Numbered from the stretch's first letter, positions 44,538-56,360 are shown. The stretch: 64,000 nt of DNA from Gordonia sputi NBRC 100414 (GCF_000248055.1 NZ_BAFC01000113.1:39618-103617); one strand, 5' to 3'. The notes: a model not told the origin generated them from the sequence alone. A program made the numbers and translations.

Positions 44538-45212
44538 GTGATCGAATTCCGCGATGTCTCACACTCATTCGACGGTCGTCGAGTGTTGAGTGACGTCTCG
44601 GTCGACCTCCCCGAACGACGCATCGGCATCGTGGGCGCCAACGGCAGCGGAAAGTCGACGCTGGCGCGGATGATCAACGCGCTCGTCGTCCCCGACACCG
44701 GGACCGTCGTCGTCGATGGCCTCGACGCGTCGAAGGAGAAGCGTCGTGTTCGACGGCGCGTCGGGTTCATCTTCTCCGACCCCGACCGGCAGATCATCAT
44801 GCCGACGGTGCGTGAGGACATCGAACTCTCGCTGACCAGAACAGATCTGAACAAGGCCGAGCGTCGGGACCGCGCGATGAGCGTGCTCGATCGTTTCGGC
44901 CTCGCCGACCACGCCGACCAACCCGCGAGCAGATTGTCCGGCGGGCAGAAGCAACTCCTCGCTCTCGCAGCCGTATTCGTCACCGAACCGGCGATCATCG
45001 TCGCCGACGAACCGACGACGCTCCTCGACCTACGCAACAGCCGCATGTTGCGCCGTGTGTTCGCCGACCTCGACGTCCAGCTCGTCGTGGTCACCCACGA
45101 CCTCGACCTGGTCGACGACTTCGAGCGCATTCTCGTCATCGACGACGGGGTCATCACCGTCGACGATGTGCCCGGCGTCGCACTGCGCGCCTATCGCGAG
45201 GCGATGGCATGA
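44538..45212 (+). CDS. bioM: Energy-coupling factor ATP-binding protein BioM
   Basis: A 224-residue ABC ATPase that powers biotin uptake by BioYMN. Walker A GANGSGKST, Q-loop DPDRQI, signature LSGGQKQLLALA, Walker B IIVADEP and H-loop VVTHDLD are all present. I chose GTG at 44538 (VIEFRDVSHSFDG); in-frame codons further back overlap bioY in another frame. The stop overlaps bioN ATG as ATGA. Confidence 0.9.
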   Translation: MIEFRDVSHSFDGRRVLSDVSVDLPERRIGIVGANGSGKSTLARMINALVVPDTGTVVVDGLDASKEKRRVRRRVGFIFSDPDRQIIMPTVREDIELSLTRTDLNKAERRDRAMSVLDRFGLADHADQPASRLSGGQKQLLALAAVFVTEPAIIVADEPTTLLDLRNSRMLRRVFADLDVQLVVVTHDLDLVDDFERILVIDDGVITVDDVPGVALRAYREAMA

Positions 45213-45811
45213 ATCCGCTCGGCACCTACCGCCCCGGAAACTCGCTGCTGCACAGGGCCTCTCCCGGGGTGAAGTTGCTGGGCCTCGCCGCAGGCATTCT
45301 CATCATCACCCTGTGTGTGAGAACCCTTCCGGCCCTCGGCATCGCCGCTGCCGCGGTCGTCGCGGTCTACGCCCTGGCCGGCATCGGTCCTGTCACGGCG
45401 TGGCGCCAGTTCCGGCCGACGCTGTGGATTCTGTTGTTCGTCTTCGTGTTTCAGCTCGTCTTCACCGACTGGCGTCGAGCGGTTCTGGTGTGCGGCATCC
45501 TCGCGCTCTCGGTACTGCTGGCCGCCGTCGTCAGCCTGACCACCCGCACCACCGACATGCTCGACTCCCTGACGCGCGCCATGTCTCCGCTGAGCAAGCT
45601 CGGTGTGCGCACCGACCTCATCGCGATCTCGCTCGCCCTGACCATCCGGACGATTCCGTTGATCGTCGAGATCGCAGGCCAGGTCGACGAGGCGCGCCGC
45701 GCACGCGGACTGCGGCCCGGCGCACGAATCCTGGTCGCGCCCATCGTGATCGCCGCGCTGCGGACCGCCGACGGGTTCGCCGAGAGCCTCAGCGCCCGCG
45801 GGCTGGACTGA
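45209..45811 (+). CDS. bioN: Energy-coupling factor transmembrane protein BioN
   Basis: A 200-residue ECF T-component with about five helices and the coupling motifs near the C-terminus, EARRARGLRPG, that contact the ATPase. It connects BioM to BioY in the membrane. ATGA overlap with bioM. It is convergent with the choD-like gene across a hairpin. Confidence 0.9.
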   Translation: MNPLGTYRPGNSLLHRASPGVKLLGLAAGILIITLCVRTLPALGIAAAAVVAVYALAGIGPVTAWRQFRPTLWILLFVFVFQLVFTDWRRAVLVCGILALSVLLAAVVSLTTRTTDMLDSLTRAMSPLSKLGVRTDLIAISLALTIRTIPLIVEIAGQVDEARRARGLRPGARILVAPIVIAALRTADGFAESLSARGLD

Positions 45812-45836
45812 TCACACCGCGGTGCTCGGGTTCCGA

Positions 45837-45922
45837 GCCGCGCAGAAAATTACGCCTCGTGGGTCGCTCGCATGTACCGGTACAGTCGAAGGACCCGAAG
45901 GGTGTGGTTTTCTGCGCGCGGC
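45837..45922. terminator. Long imperfect inverted repeat between convergent bioN and choD
   Basis: GCCGCGCAGAAAA (45837-45849) pairs with TTTTCTGCGCGCGGC (45908-45922) with a 2-nt bulge. Inside are GGGTC/GACCC and the palindrome GTACCGGTAC near the apex. Probably a bidirectional terminator. Confidence 0.6.
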
Positions 45923-45944
45923 AACCCCGCTGCCGAGCGTGCGG

Positions 45945-47747
45945 TCAGGAAGGCACAGTCGCCGAGGACACCGGCGTGATCGGCAACCGGAGCGCACCAG
46001 GCGCGTCGGCGGGCACCACCGGGTGTGCGGGTGCGATCGGCGCGAGCCGTAGGTAACCACTGCCCTGCTCGGGGCGCTGGTCGACTTCGCCCTTGTTGGG
46101 CCACAACGAGATCGCGCGCTCGGCCTGCGCCGAGATGGTCAGCGACGGGTTGACGCCGAGGTTCGCCGAGACCGCAGCACCGTCGGTGACATGCAGCGTC
46201 GGATAGCCCCACACACGGTGGTACGCGTCGACGACGCCGTTCGCAGGGTCATCGGAGATGGCACACCCGCCGAGGTAGTGGGCGGTGAGCGGCATGTTCA
46301 TCACGTCGCCCCACGTGCCACCGGCGAGCCCTCCCGGCAGGATGTCGGCGATGCGTCGAGTTGCCTCGTTGCCCTTGGGAATCCACGTCGGATTCGGCTC
46401 ACCGTGGCCCTGCTTGCTCGTGACGTAGCGGAACGGCCCGCGCTTGCGAACGAATGTGGTCAGCGAGTTGTCGCTGCTCTGCATCACCAGGGCGATCACG
46501 GTGCGCTGACTCCACTTGCGCACGAAGAGAAGTCGCACGAGCAGGAAGGGGTTCCGCGCGATCTCCTTCAGGAACTGCCCGAACCGGTTGCGCCTGCTGC
46601 CACCATCGGTCAGCACAGTTTGTAGATACGCAATCGCGTTGCTGCCCTTGCCGTATCGGACGGGCTCGATGTGCGTGTTGGGCTCCGGATGGAACGACGA
46701 CGTGATCGCCACCCCGTGCGAATAGTCGTGCTGCGGATCGTATTTCGCAGCCATCGCGCCGAGGATCGATTCGGAGTTGGTACGCGTCAACGCGCCCATT
46801 GCGTCGGAGATCTTCGGAAGCGTCGTGCCCTTGGCTCGGTGGAGAAGCTTCTGCGTGTTGAACGTTCCGGCCGCGACGATCACCTGATCCGCGGTGAAGG
46901 TGCGCTTACCCGCACCGAACGGACCCCACGACGACGAGCCCCTGGTCTCGACCTCCCACGTACCGTCTGCACGCTGCACGAGTCCGTCGACGGTGGTGCG
47001 GTCGATGATCGTTGCGCCGTTGCGCTCGGCGAGACCGAGGTAGTTCTTCATCAGGGTGTTCTTCGCGCCCACCCGACACCCGGTCATGCACGCGCCACAT
47101 TCGGTGCACGCGGTCCGCTCGGGTCCGGCTCCACCGAAGTACGGATCCGGGACGGTCTCGCCCGGCACTCCCGCCAGGCCGGTCTTGGCACCGAAGAACA
47201 CGCCGACCGGCGTCGAGGTGAAGGTATCGGCCGCGCCCATCTGTTCGGCGACGGTCCGCATCACTCGATCCGATTCGGTCACAGTGGGATTGGTGACGAC
47301 GCCCAGCATCCGACGAGCCTGCTCGTAATGCGGGGTGAGCTCGGCCTCCCAGTCGGTGATGTGGTTCCATTGGGGGTCGGTGAAGAACGGTGTCGGAGGC
47401 TTGTACAGAGTGTTGGCGTAGTTGAGCGAGCCACCGCCGACGCCCGCGCCCGCCATGATCATCACGTCTTTGAGTGCGTGGATGCGCTGAATCCCGTACA
47501 GCCCGAGCTTCGGCGCCCACAGCCACTTGTGCAGACGCCAACTCGTCTTGGCGAACTCGTGGTCTTCGAACCGACGTCCGGCTTCGATCACCCCGACGCG
47601 GTACCCCTTCTCGACGAGGCGCAGCGCACTGACGCTGCCGCCGAAACCGGAACCGACGATGAGCACGTCGAAGTGAGACTTGTTCTCGCGCTGGTTGAGC
47701 TTGTTCTCGCGCTGGTTGAGCTTGTCGAAACCATGGTGGGCTGCCAT
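45945..47747 (-). CDS. choD: ChoD-like GMC oxidoreductase (putative cholesterol oxidase) with four-cysteine motif
   Basis: A 600-residue FAD enzyme. The N-terminal FAD motif is VLIVGSGFGGSVSALRL, and the C-terminal LGGCAI...VTDGAAVSANLGVNPSLTI block is GMC-like. It matches the Rv3409c (choD) family by position beside guaB3. A Cx2Cx2Cx3C segment (CTECGACMTGCRVGAKN) suggests an iron-sulfur site not found in classical secreted cholesterol oxidases, so the cholesterol-oxidase name is inherited and uncertain. No signal peptide. ATG at 47747; residues about 9-22 are two copies of KLNQREN from a 21-bp duplication. Confidence 0.8.
   Translation of the reverse strand: MAAHHGFDKLNQRENKLNQRENKSHFDVLIVGSGFGGSVSALRLVEKGYRVGVIEAGRRFEDHEFAKTSWRLHKWLWAPKLGLYGIQRIHALKDVMIMAGAGVGGGSLNYANTLYKPPTPFFTDPQWNHITDWEAELTPHYEQARRMLGVVTNPTVTESDRVMRTVAEQMGAADTFTSTPVGVFFGAKTGLAGVPGETVPDPYFGGAGPERTACTECGACMTGCRVGAKNTLMKNYLGLAERNGATIIDRTTVDGLVQRADGTWEVETRGSSSWGPFGAGKRTFTADQVIVAAGTFNTQKLLHRAKGTTLPKISDAMGALTRTNSESILGAMAAKYDPQHDYSHGVAITSSFHPEPNTHIEPVRYGKGSNAIAYLQTVLTDGGSRRNRFGQFLKEIARNPFLLVRLLFVRKWSQRTVIALVMQSSDNSLTTFVRKRGPFRYVTSKQGHGEPNPTWIPKGNEATRRIADILPGGLAGGTWGDVMNMPLTAHYLGGCAISDDPANGVVDAYHRVWGYPTLHVTDGAAVSANLGVNPSLTISAQAERAISLWPNKGEVDQRPEQGSGYLRLAPIAPAHPVVPADAPGALRLPITPVSSATVPS
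47680..47721. repeat. Perfect 21-bp tandem duplication in choD N-terminus
   Basis: 47680-47700 and 47701-47721 are identical and in frame, encoding KLNQREN twice. Confidence 0.9.
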
Positions 47748-47815
47748 AGCCAACCATTCTAACGCTCGTTGTCACATGACGTGACGGCGGTCTCACCTGA
47801 TGGGCAAGTGCGGCC

Positions 47816-48958
47816 TCACGCGCGGACCGACAGCCCTACCTTCTGGAACTCCTTGAGATCGGAGTAGCCGGCCTTCGCCATCGAACGACGCAGCGCGCCA
47901 ACGAGATTCAGCTCTCCGAACGGGTCGTCGGACGGTCCGTTGAGCACGGTCTCAAGGCTCGGTCGGCCCTCGTCGGTCGCGACGCGCAGCAGTGCGCCGC
48001 GCGGAGTGTCGGGATGTGCTGCGGCCGACGGCCAGTACCAGCCATGCCCTGGGGCTTCGGCTGCTGCGGCCAACGGAGTGCCGAGCACCGCGGCGTCGGC
48101 TCCACAGGCGATCGCCTTGGCGAGATCGCCCGAGGTGTGGATGTCGCCGTCGGCGATGACGTGAACGTAGCGTCCACCGGTCTCGTCGAGGTATTCCCGA
48201 CGTGCCGCCGCGGCGTCGGCGATGGCGGTGGCCATCGGAACGCCGATACCGAGCACCTCCGACGTCGTCGTCGCTCCTTCGGCGGAGCCGTATCCGACGA
48301 TCACGCCGGCAGCACCGGTCCGCATCAGGTGAAGCGCTGTCCGGTGGTCGTGCACGCCGCCCGCGATCACCGGGATGTCGAGTTCGGCGATGAATGTCTT
48401 GAGGTTGAGGGGTTCTTCTTCGCCCCGGACGACGTGCTCGGCGGAGATGATCGTGCCGTGCACGACCAGGATCTCCACTCCGGCTGCCAGGAGAGCAGGC
48501 GTCAGTTCCGGCGCGTGTTGCGGGCTCACCCGGACGGCGGTCGTCACGCCTGCGTCGCGCACAAAGCTCACTGCTTCGCCGAGCAGATCGGTATCGATCG
48601 GGGCGCGATGCAGTTCCTGCAGAAAGCGCACGGGCGCGGACGGATCGGGATCGTTGAGCGCGATGTCGACGAGTTGCGCGATCTTTTCCTCGACGTCGCG
48701 GTGACGCACCCAGAGGCCCTCGCCGTTGATCGCGCCGAGGGAGCCGAGCTTTCCGAGCGTCACCGCCATCTGTGGGGAGACGAGGGCGTCGGTGGGATGG
48801 CTCAGGATCGGCGAGTCGAATCGATACGCGTCGATCTGCCAGGCCGTCGACACCTCTTTCGACGAGCGCGTCCGTCGTGATGGGACGATGCTGATGTCGT
48901 CGAGTTCGTATGTTCGACGGGCGGTTCTGCCCATGCCGATATCGGTCAGGTCACGCAC
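47816..48958 (-). CDS. guaB3: GuaB3 family IMP dehydrogenase-related protein
   Basis: A 380-residue (beta/alpha)8 barrel protein of the IMPDH/GMPR superfamily, type GuaB3, common in actinobacteria and cyanobacteria. The N-terminus (MRDLTDIGMGRTARRTYELDD) is typical. It lacks CBS domains and I see no IMPDH-like GPGSICTTR cysteine loop; the corresponding stretch reads VVHGTIISAEHVV. Its in vivo role is unsettled. It starts with GTG at 48958, 75 bp after guaB2 on the same strand (Rv3410c-Rv3411c order). Confidence 0.9.
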   Translation of the reverse strand: MRDLTDIGMGRTARRTYELDDISIVPSRRTRSSKEVSTAWQIDAYRFDSPILSHPTDALVSPQMAVTLGKLGSLGAINGEGLWVRHRDVEEKIAQLVDIALNDPDPSAPVRFLQELHRAPIDTDLLGEAVSFVRDAGVTTAVRVSPQHAPELTPALLAAGVEILVVHGTIISAEHVVRGEEEPLNLKTFIAELDIPVIAGGVHDHRTALHLMRTGAAGVIVGYGSAEGATTTSEVLGIGVPMATAIADAAAARREYLDETGGRYVHVIADGDIHTSGDLAKAIACGADAAVLGTPLAAAAEAPGHGWYWPSAAAHPDTPRGALLRVATDEGRPSLETVLNGPSDDPFGELNLVGALRRSMAKAGYSDLKEFQKVGLSVRA

Positions 48959-49033
48959 CGTTGCGCCTCTCTTGGGGTTTGATGGACTGCTATTCGACTG
49001 TGCGGCGTCGTGATCGCGACGATCACGACGACG

Positions 49034-50554
<1,521 letters not shown>

Positions 50555-50579
50555 CTATCTGGTAATGGGCCGCCGCTGA

Positions 50580-50795
50580 TTTCGCCCGCAGCGAAGCGAT
50601 CGCGCCGGGCCGTGGCTGCCCCGCCCCGTTCTGCGCGACGAAGAGCGAGGGCGTCGGCTCGTGGCTGCGCCGCCCCGTTCTGCACGACGACGGGAGGCGA
50701 AGTGGCCGCGCCGCCCCGTTCTGGACGACGAGCGAACGAGGAGCGAAGCGACGATGTGAGCGAGGAGGAAGAACGGGGCAGAGGGCGCGGCCACG
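50580..50795. repeat. REP-like intergenic repeat cluster
   Basis: Three direct copies of a GTGGCTGCGCCGCCCCGTT-type unit followed by CTG-N2-CGACGA occur near 50611, 50661 and 50702. A fourth, inverted copy (GAACGGGGC...GCGGCCAC) at 50771-50794 can pair with the third to form a long stem enclosing GAGCGAAGCGACGATGTGAG. The other intergenic regions in this window do not show this element. Confidence 0.7.
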
Positions 50796-50861
50796 CAGCC
50801 GACCCAGTACTTCTGTGGAGCGATGCGGCAGCCGTGCGCTGCAATCGGTTACGGTGGAGTC

Positions 50862-51251
50862 GTGCGTGATCATCTCCCACCGGGCCTTCCACCAGACCCG
50901 TTCGCCGACGACCCCAGCGATCCGGCTTCGATGCTGGATTCGATGGAGCCTGGCATCCCGTTGGATGAGAGCGAGCGGCTCGCGGTCGAAGAGGATCTGG
51001 CCGACCTCGCAGTCTATGAGGCGTTGCTGGCACATCGGGGGATTCGCGGGCTCGTCGTGGTATGCGACGACTGCCAGGAAGACCACTACCACGACTGGGA
51101 CATGCTGCGCGCCAACCTACTTCAACTGTTGATCGATGGGACCGTGCGGCCGCACGAGCCTGCCGTCGATCCGCGTCCCGATGCCTATGTGACGTGGGAC
51201 TACTGCCGCGGCTATGCCGACGCGCATCACCATCTCGACAACGAGCGCTGA
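50862..51251 (+). CDS. DUF5319 domain protein (Rv3412-like)
   Basis: A 129-residue acidic protein conserved beside guaB2 in Mycobacteriales. Visible features: Pro/Asp-rich N-terminus, a helical middle, a CDDCQEDHYHDW segment (Cx2C with two His) and DYCRGYADAHHHLD at the C-terminus, together suggesting a metal site. Function unknown. GTG at 50862 follows GGTGGAGT and gives the natural start; ATG at 50823 would add 13 unconserved residues. A strong terminator follows. Confidence 0.82.
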   Translation: MRDHLPPGLPPDPFADDPSDPASMLDSMEPGIPLDESERLAVEEDLADLAVYEALLAHRGIRGLVVVCDDCQEDHYHDWDMLRANLLQLLIDGTVRPHEPAVDPRPDAYVTWDYCRGYADAHHHLDNER

Positions 51252-51313
51252 CCGTATCGACCTACGTCGGGGTTTCGAGATCTTCTGCCCATTGTCGCCT
51301 GCGACACCACACA

Positions 51314-51353
51314 ACAAGCCACGAGCCCTGCGACTGCGGGACTCGTGGCTTGT
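51314..51353. terminator. 12-bp perfect stem terminator
   Basis: ACAAGCCACGAG (51314-51325) and CTCGTGGCTTGT (51342-51353) are exact complements. It lies between the convergent DUF5319 and rsdA genes. Confidence 0.8.
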
Positions 51354-51426
51354 GTATTACGGAAGGTCCTACTCCGTCTGACTGACAGCCGATCACTCGA
51401 CGGTCACTTCAGCTAGAGCGCAACAT

Positions 51427-52368
51427 TCAGCTCGATGGGGGCCAGCTACTCGACGGCCCTTCGTTGGCCGCCGTCGTGGTGGTCGTTGTGGTCGTCGTCG
51501 GCGGCTTTGTCGTGGTCGTCGGCGTCTCGCTGGTCGGCGGCGTCGTGTGGGGCGGGGTCGTCTCAGGCTTTGTCTGACTCGTGAGCTGGTCGGTCGGCTG
51601 TTGCGGTTGAGACGTTCGCGCCTGCGAGGGGTCAGGGTTTCCGCCGTTCGGTGAGGTCGCCGCGGCACCGCTGCGCGCTGTGGTCCCGGTGTCGGCTCGC
51701 AGCCGTCCGATCCACTCGTCCATGTGTGAGCGGGTATCGGAATCCCGGACCGGTCCCATCGAATTCTCCGCCTGGGAGATCAACGATTCGGCGGCAGGAG
51801 TGTTGCCCGCGGCGAGTTCCGCCTCGGCCTTCTCGAGGTTCGACCGGACGTCGTATGCAGCTTGCGTTTCCGATGCGGCCTGCGCGAACACGACCTTCTT
51901 GACGTTCCACAGCGGGTCGCCGGGTTCGGAACCCTGCGACATCACCGTGAGCCCGGCAGCGGCAACGATCGCAACCGCGGCGGCACCGGCGACAATGCGG
52001 AGCGTACGCACGATAGTGCGGGTCCGAGCGCGCGGATGTTCCGCGGCGATGGCGTTCTCGACGTCGGTGACAGTCGGGCCGAGTGGCAGCGGATCGGCGA
52101 GCGACTCATGGCGCCACGCGGAGAGCAGTCCCGCGAGCTCGTACTCGGCGTCATCGCGTGTCGGCGTCGGTACATCGTGCGACAGCGCGTCGATGAACGC
52201 GTCGTCGAATGCAACCGCGGAGATATCCACGGGTGGTGTGTCGTCGGGAGTCGCCCACTCCCCTGTCGGAAATCTGTACGCACCTGTTCCGGTGTCGTGC
52301 ATGCCCCCCGACTGCCGCCGACCCGGCACGGAGCGACCACGATGCGACTCATGCTCGTCGTTCATCAT
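51427..52368 (-). CDS. rsdA: Anti-sigma-D factor RsdA
   Basis: A 313-residue single-pass membrane protein. The cytoplasmic N-terminus contains PVDISAVAFDDAFIDALS (about 46-63), the region that binds SigD in the Rv3413c family. A membrane helix spans about 121-143. The extracytoplasmic part has a helical domain (160-220) and a Pro/Thr-rich tail. ATG at 52368 or 52365. It overlaps the end of sigD by 20 bp, so the two are made together. SigD would be released by proteolysis of RsdA. Confidence 0.88.
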   Translation of the reverse strand: MMNDEHESHRGRSVPGRRQSGGMHDTGTGAYRFPTGEWATPDDTPPVDISAVAFDDAFIDALSHDVPTPTRDDAEYELAGLLSAWRHESLADPLPLGPTVTDVENAIAAEHPRARTRTIVRTLRIVAGAAAVAIVAAAGLTVMSQGSEPGDPLWNVKKVVFAQAASETQAAYDVRSNLEKAEAELAAGNTPAAESLISQAENSMGPVRDSDTRSHMDEWIGRLRADTGTTARSGAAATSPNGGNPDPSQARTSQPQQPTDQLTSQTKPETTPPHTTPPTSETPTTTTKPPTTTTTTTTTAANEGPSSSWPPSS

Positions 52369-52936
52369 GCCCTCCCGCCTTTCTCAGCTGTTCCTTCAAC
52401 TTGGCCAATGCTCGGTGTTGCGCGACACGGACCGCACCGGGGGTGCTCCCCACGGCTTCTGCGGTCTCTTCAGCAGACAGTCCGACGACCAGACGCAGGA
52501 TGAGTACTTCGCGTTGCTTCTCCGGAATCAACGCGAGAAGTGCCTTCATCTCTCGGCTGGCGTCGGCGTCGAGTGCGCTCTGCTCCGGTCCCCCAGTGAC
52601 CTGGACGACCTCGGGGAGCTGCTCAACAGGGTCGGCTTTCACGCGACCGGCGACACGCATGGCGTCAGCCACCTTGTGCGAGGCAATGCCGTACACAAAG
52701 GCCATGAACGGTCGCCCCTGGTCCTGATACCGGGGCAGCGCGGTCATGACAGCCATAAGGGCCTCCTGCGCCACGTCGTCAGCGGAGAACAAATGGCGTT
52801 CTCCGACACCGATTCGCCCTCGGCAGTAGCGCACGATCGGTTCCTGCACACTTTCGAGGACTGACGTGAGTGCGACCCGGTCGCCCGACGCGGCTGCGCG
52901 GACGGCTTCGTCTAACTCAACACCTGTCAGTTTCAT
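52349..52936 (-). CDS. sigD: ECF-type RNA polymerase sigma factor SigD
   Basis: A 195-residue ECF sigma factor. Region 2 includes ADDVAQEALMAVMTALPRYQDQGRPFMAFVYGIASHKVADAMR (core binding and -10 recognition) and region 4 IPEKQREVLILRLVVGLSAEETAEAVGSTPGAVRVAQHRAL (-35 recognition); each stretch is given here as motif landmarks. The start at 52936 (MKLTGVELDEAV) is preferred; longer readings lack conserved sequence. It is followed by and overlaps rsdA. Rv3414c is the counterpart; it controls stationary-phase and envelope-related genes in mycobacteria. Confidence 0.9.
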   Translation of the reverse strand: MKLTGVELDEAVRAAASGDRVALTSVLESVQEPIVRYCRGRIGVGERHLFSADDVAQEALMAVMTALPRYQDQGRPFMAFVYGIASHKVADAMRVAGRVKADPVEQLPEVVQVTGGPEQSALDADASREMKALLALIPEKQREVLILRLVVGLSAEETAEAVGSTPGAVRVAQHRALAKLKEQLRKAGGHDERRA

Positions 52937-52997
52937 CGTCAGTTGAGATTCCCGTGTTACACGTTTGTGTTGCCTGATCAATCGGGTCGTGATGGAT

Positions 52998-53801
52998 CTA
53001 CGAGCGGCCAGCGAAAGGCATCCCCCGATCCACAAGCATGTCATGCGACGCGGCGATGGCTGCAATCGTCGTATACGACGTGTCGCCAAGGCCCTGCAGC
53101 AAAGACAACGATGCCCAGGTCAGCGGCACAAATCCGCCCCCGCGCGCGCGACGCAGACATGCCTGCGCAACTGCAGCAGCGTCGGATGTATCGTTCGCCG
53201 ACGCTGCGGCGATGAGGTCTGTCTTTATGTGATGGCGCTCATGGTCCGACGACACCGAGGCCATCATTTTTTGGGCCTCACCGATGAGACGACGCGCCTG
53301 CTCAGCGTCGCCGGTGTAGATGGCCAGTTCGGCACCGACCCAACGCTCGCGCACGCGGGGGCGAAGATCGGTGACAAACGTCGACCACGCGTCGGCGGCC
53401 GCATCGTCGACGTCGCGGCCGCCGAGTAGCTCTCGAGCCCTTGTAAGTAGCCGACCCGACGCCGGGAATCGGAATAGCCCGAGGTTGTCGGCGGCGAGCC
53501 CGACGACGGCGTCGTGCGCGGCAACGCGAACCCAGGGATCTGCGGAGCCGAAAGGATCGTCCAGCGCGGCTAGCGCCGCGGCGTCGAACCCCAGGGCGAG
53601 GTCATGTCGACCCGACTGTCGGTGCAGCGATGCCGTGGTACTCCACGTCAGGGAGATCACCTCGCAGGCGTCGACCGTTCTGGCGCGCTCACGGAGTCGG
53701 TCGAGCATGGTCAGCGCCGCAGCCCCGTCGCCGAGCCCTCCGCGTTCGACGGCCTTCCACCATTGATTTCGCAGCGAATTCAACACAATCCCGTGGTCCA
53801 C
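52998..53801 (-). CDS. Conserved helical protein upstream of sigD (Rv3415c-like)
   Basis: A 267-residue, mostly alpha-helical protein with alternating A/L-rich helices suggesting TPR-like repeats (GDGAAALTMLDRLRERAR; DLALGFDAAALAALDD; AEQARRLIGEAQKMMAS). No catalytic motif is visible. It occupies the place of Rv3415c between sigD and whiB3. Start is GTG at 53801. It lies 61 bp upstream of sigD on the same strand and is divergent from whiB3. Function unknown. Confidence 0.75.
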   Translation of the reverse strand: MDHGIVLNSLRNQWWKAVERGGLGDGAAALTMLDRLRERARTVDACEVISLTWSTTASLHRQSGRHDLALGFDAAALAALDDPFGSADPWVRVAAHDAVVGLAADNLGLFRFPASGRLLTRARELLGGRDVDDAAADAWSTFVTDLRPRVRERWVGAELAIYTGDAEQARRLIGEAQKMMASVSSDHERHHIKTDLIAAASANDTSDAAAVAQACLRRARGGGFVPLTWASLSLLQGLGDTSYTTIAAIAASHDMLVDRGMPFAGRS

Positions 53802-54119
53802 ATCACTTCCATTGTCTCCGTTTTCCTGAATTTAACCTGCCGTCACAATCCTTTAATTCGACGCCAACGTCACGTACGCATGATGAGAACATTTCCTCCG
53901 TGTTACCCGGCGTTCTTGGTCCCGTAGGCGCCTACGCTCGTACTTCCGCTCGTCCAGAGTGAAATCAATCCGCATCTGCGCAGCTCACGACCCCTTGAGG
54001 GGTTCCGATAAGGGTCTCCGCAGGTGGCGGGGTCGGCCTGTGCTAGCCAAGGCCGACCACACAACATTTCGTTAACAACGATGGAATTTTTTGAACGATC
54101 TTGTCCTCGAGAGGCACTA
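53802..54119. other. Structured leader region upstream of whiB3
   Basis: About 450 bp separate the divergent Rv3415c-like gene and whiB3. It holds a 12-bp palindrome GTAGGCGCCTAC (53924-53935), a CCCCT-TGA-GGGG element near 53991-54002 and a 9-bp hairpin at 54031-54058. No open frame looks coding. Confidence 0.5.
54031..54058 (+). terminator. Hairpin in the whiB3 upstream region
   Basis: GGTCGGCCT (54031-54039) pairs with AGGCCGACC (54050-54058) around a 10-nt loop, followed by ACACAACATTT. There is no plus-strand gene upstream for it to terminate, so it may end an unannotated small RNA or be part of a leader. Confidence 0.4.
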
Positions 54120-54149
54120 TTGACGCTGTTTCCGCCGTCCGCCTAGTGT
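54120..54149 (+). promoter_or_regulatory. Putative whiB3 promoter
   Basis: TTGACG, 18-bp spacer, TAGTGT fits an actinobacterial SigA-type promoter about 105 bp before the whiB3 start codon. Confidence 0.45.
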
Positions 54150-54253
54150 TTGCGATGCACAGCCGATAGCGGCGATGCGCCAGTGTGGTTCCGCCGGTCT
54201 CGCGGTCGGTGGAGCAGTGCAGCGGTACCTCGAGAATCAAAGGAGTTCGTGCC

Positions 54254-54550
54254 ATGCCTCAGCCAAATCATCTCCCCGGACCTAATGCCGATATCTGGGA
54301 TTGGCAAATGCAAGGCCTATGCCGCGGCGTCGACTCCTCGATGTTCTTTCATCCCGATGGTGAGCGGGGACGGGCACGTGCCCAGCGCGAGCGTCGCGCG
54401 AAAGAAATGTGCCACCAGTGCCCGGTGATTGCGCATTGCCGTGAGCACGCTCTCGCGGTCGCCGAGCCCTACGGGATCTGGGGCGGACTGTCGGAGTCCG
54501 AGCGCAGCATGCTGATGAAGCGCGGCGTCGGACGACGTATCGCGAGCTGA
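54254..54550 (+). CDS. whiB3: WhiB-family redox regulator (WhiB3-like)
   Basis: A 98-residue Wbl protein. Four iron-sulfur ligands C23, C53, C56 and C62 (Cx2Cx5C in CHQCPVIAHC) are followed by the G-I-W-G-G turn (74-78) and a basic tail (KRGVGRRIAS). It binds a [4Fe-4S] cluster and SigA region 4 and senses redox state. ATG at 54254 follows AAAGGAGTTCGTGCC. The position next to sigD and groEL1 matches whiB3 (Rv3416), known for redox, lipid and acid-stress control in mycobacteria. Confidence 0.92.
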   Translation: MPQPNHLPGPNADIWDWQMQGLCRGVDSSMFFHPDGERGRARAQRERRAKEMCHQCPVIAHCREHALAVAEPYGIWGGLSESERSMLMKRGVGRRIAS

Positions 54551-54612
54551 CCGAACACTCACACAGCGCAACAGTCCATAGGAACACTCCGCAGGCCATA
54601 AGAACGCAGACA

Positions 54613-54645
54613 AGCCCGGGCCGACCATCGTGGTCGGCCCGGGCT
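54613..54645. terminator. 15-bp perfect stem terminator between whiB3 and groEL1
   Basis: AGCCCGGGCCGACCA (54613-54627), loop TCG, then its exact complement to 54645, followed by CTTCTT. It serves both convergent genes. Confidence 0.85.
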
Positions 54646-54694
54646 CTTCTTCGTGTCACGTGCGGTCAGACGTCAGACCGCGAGCGCCGATCGG

Positions 54695-56329
<1,635 letters not shown>

Positions 56330-56360
56330 CTATTGGGAAATGAATGGGGGCACAACGTAG

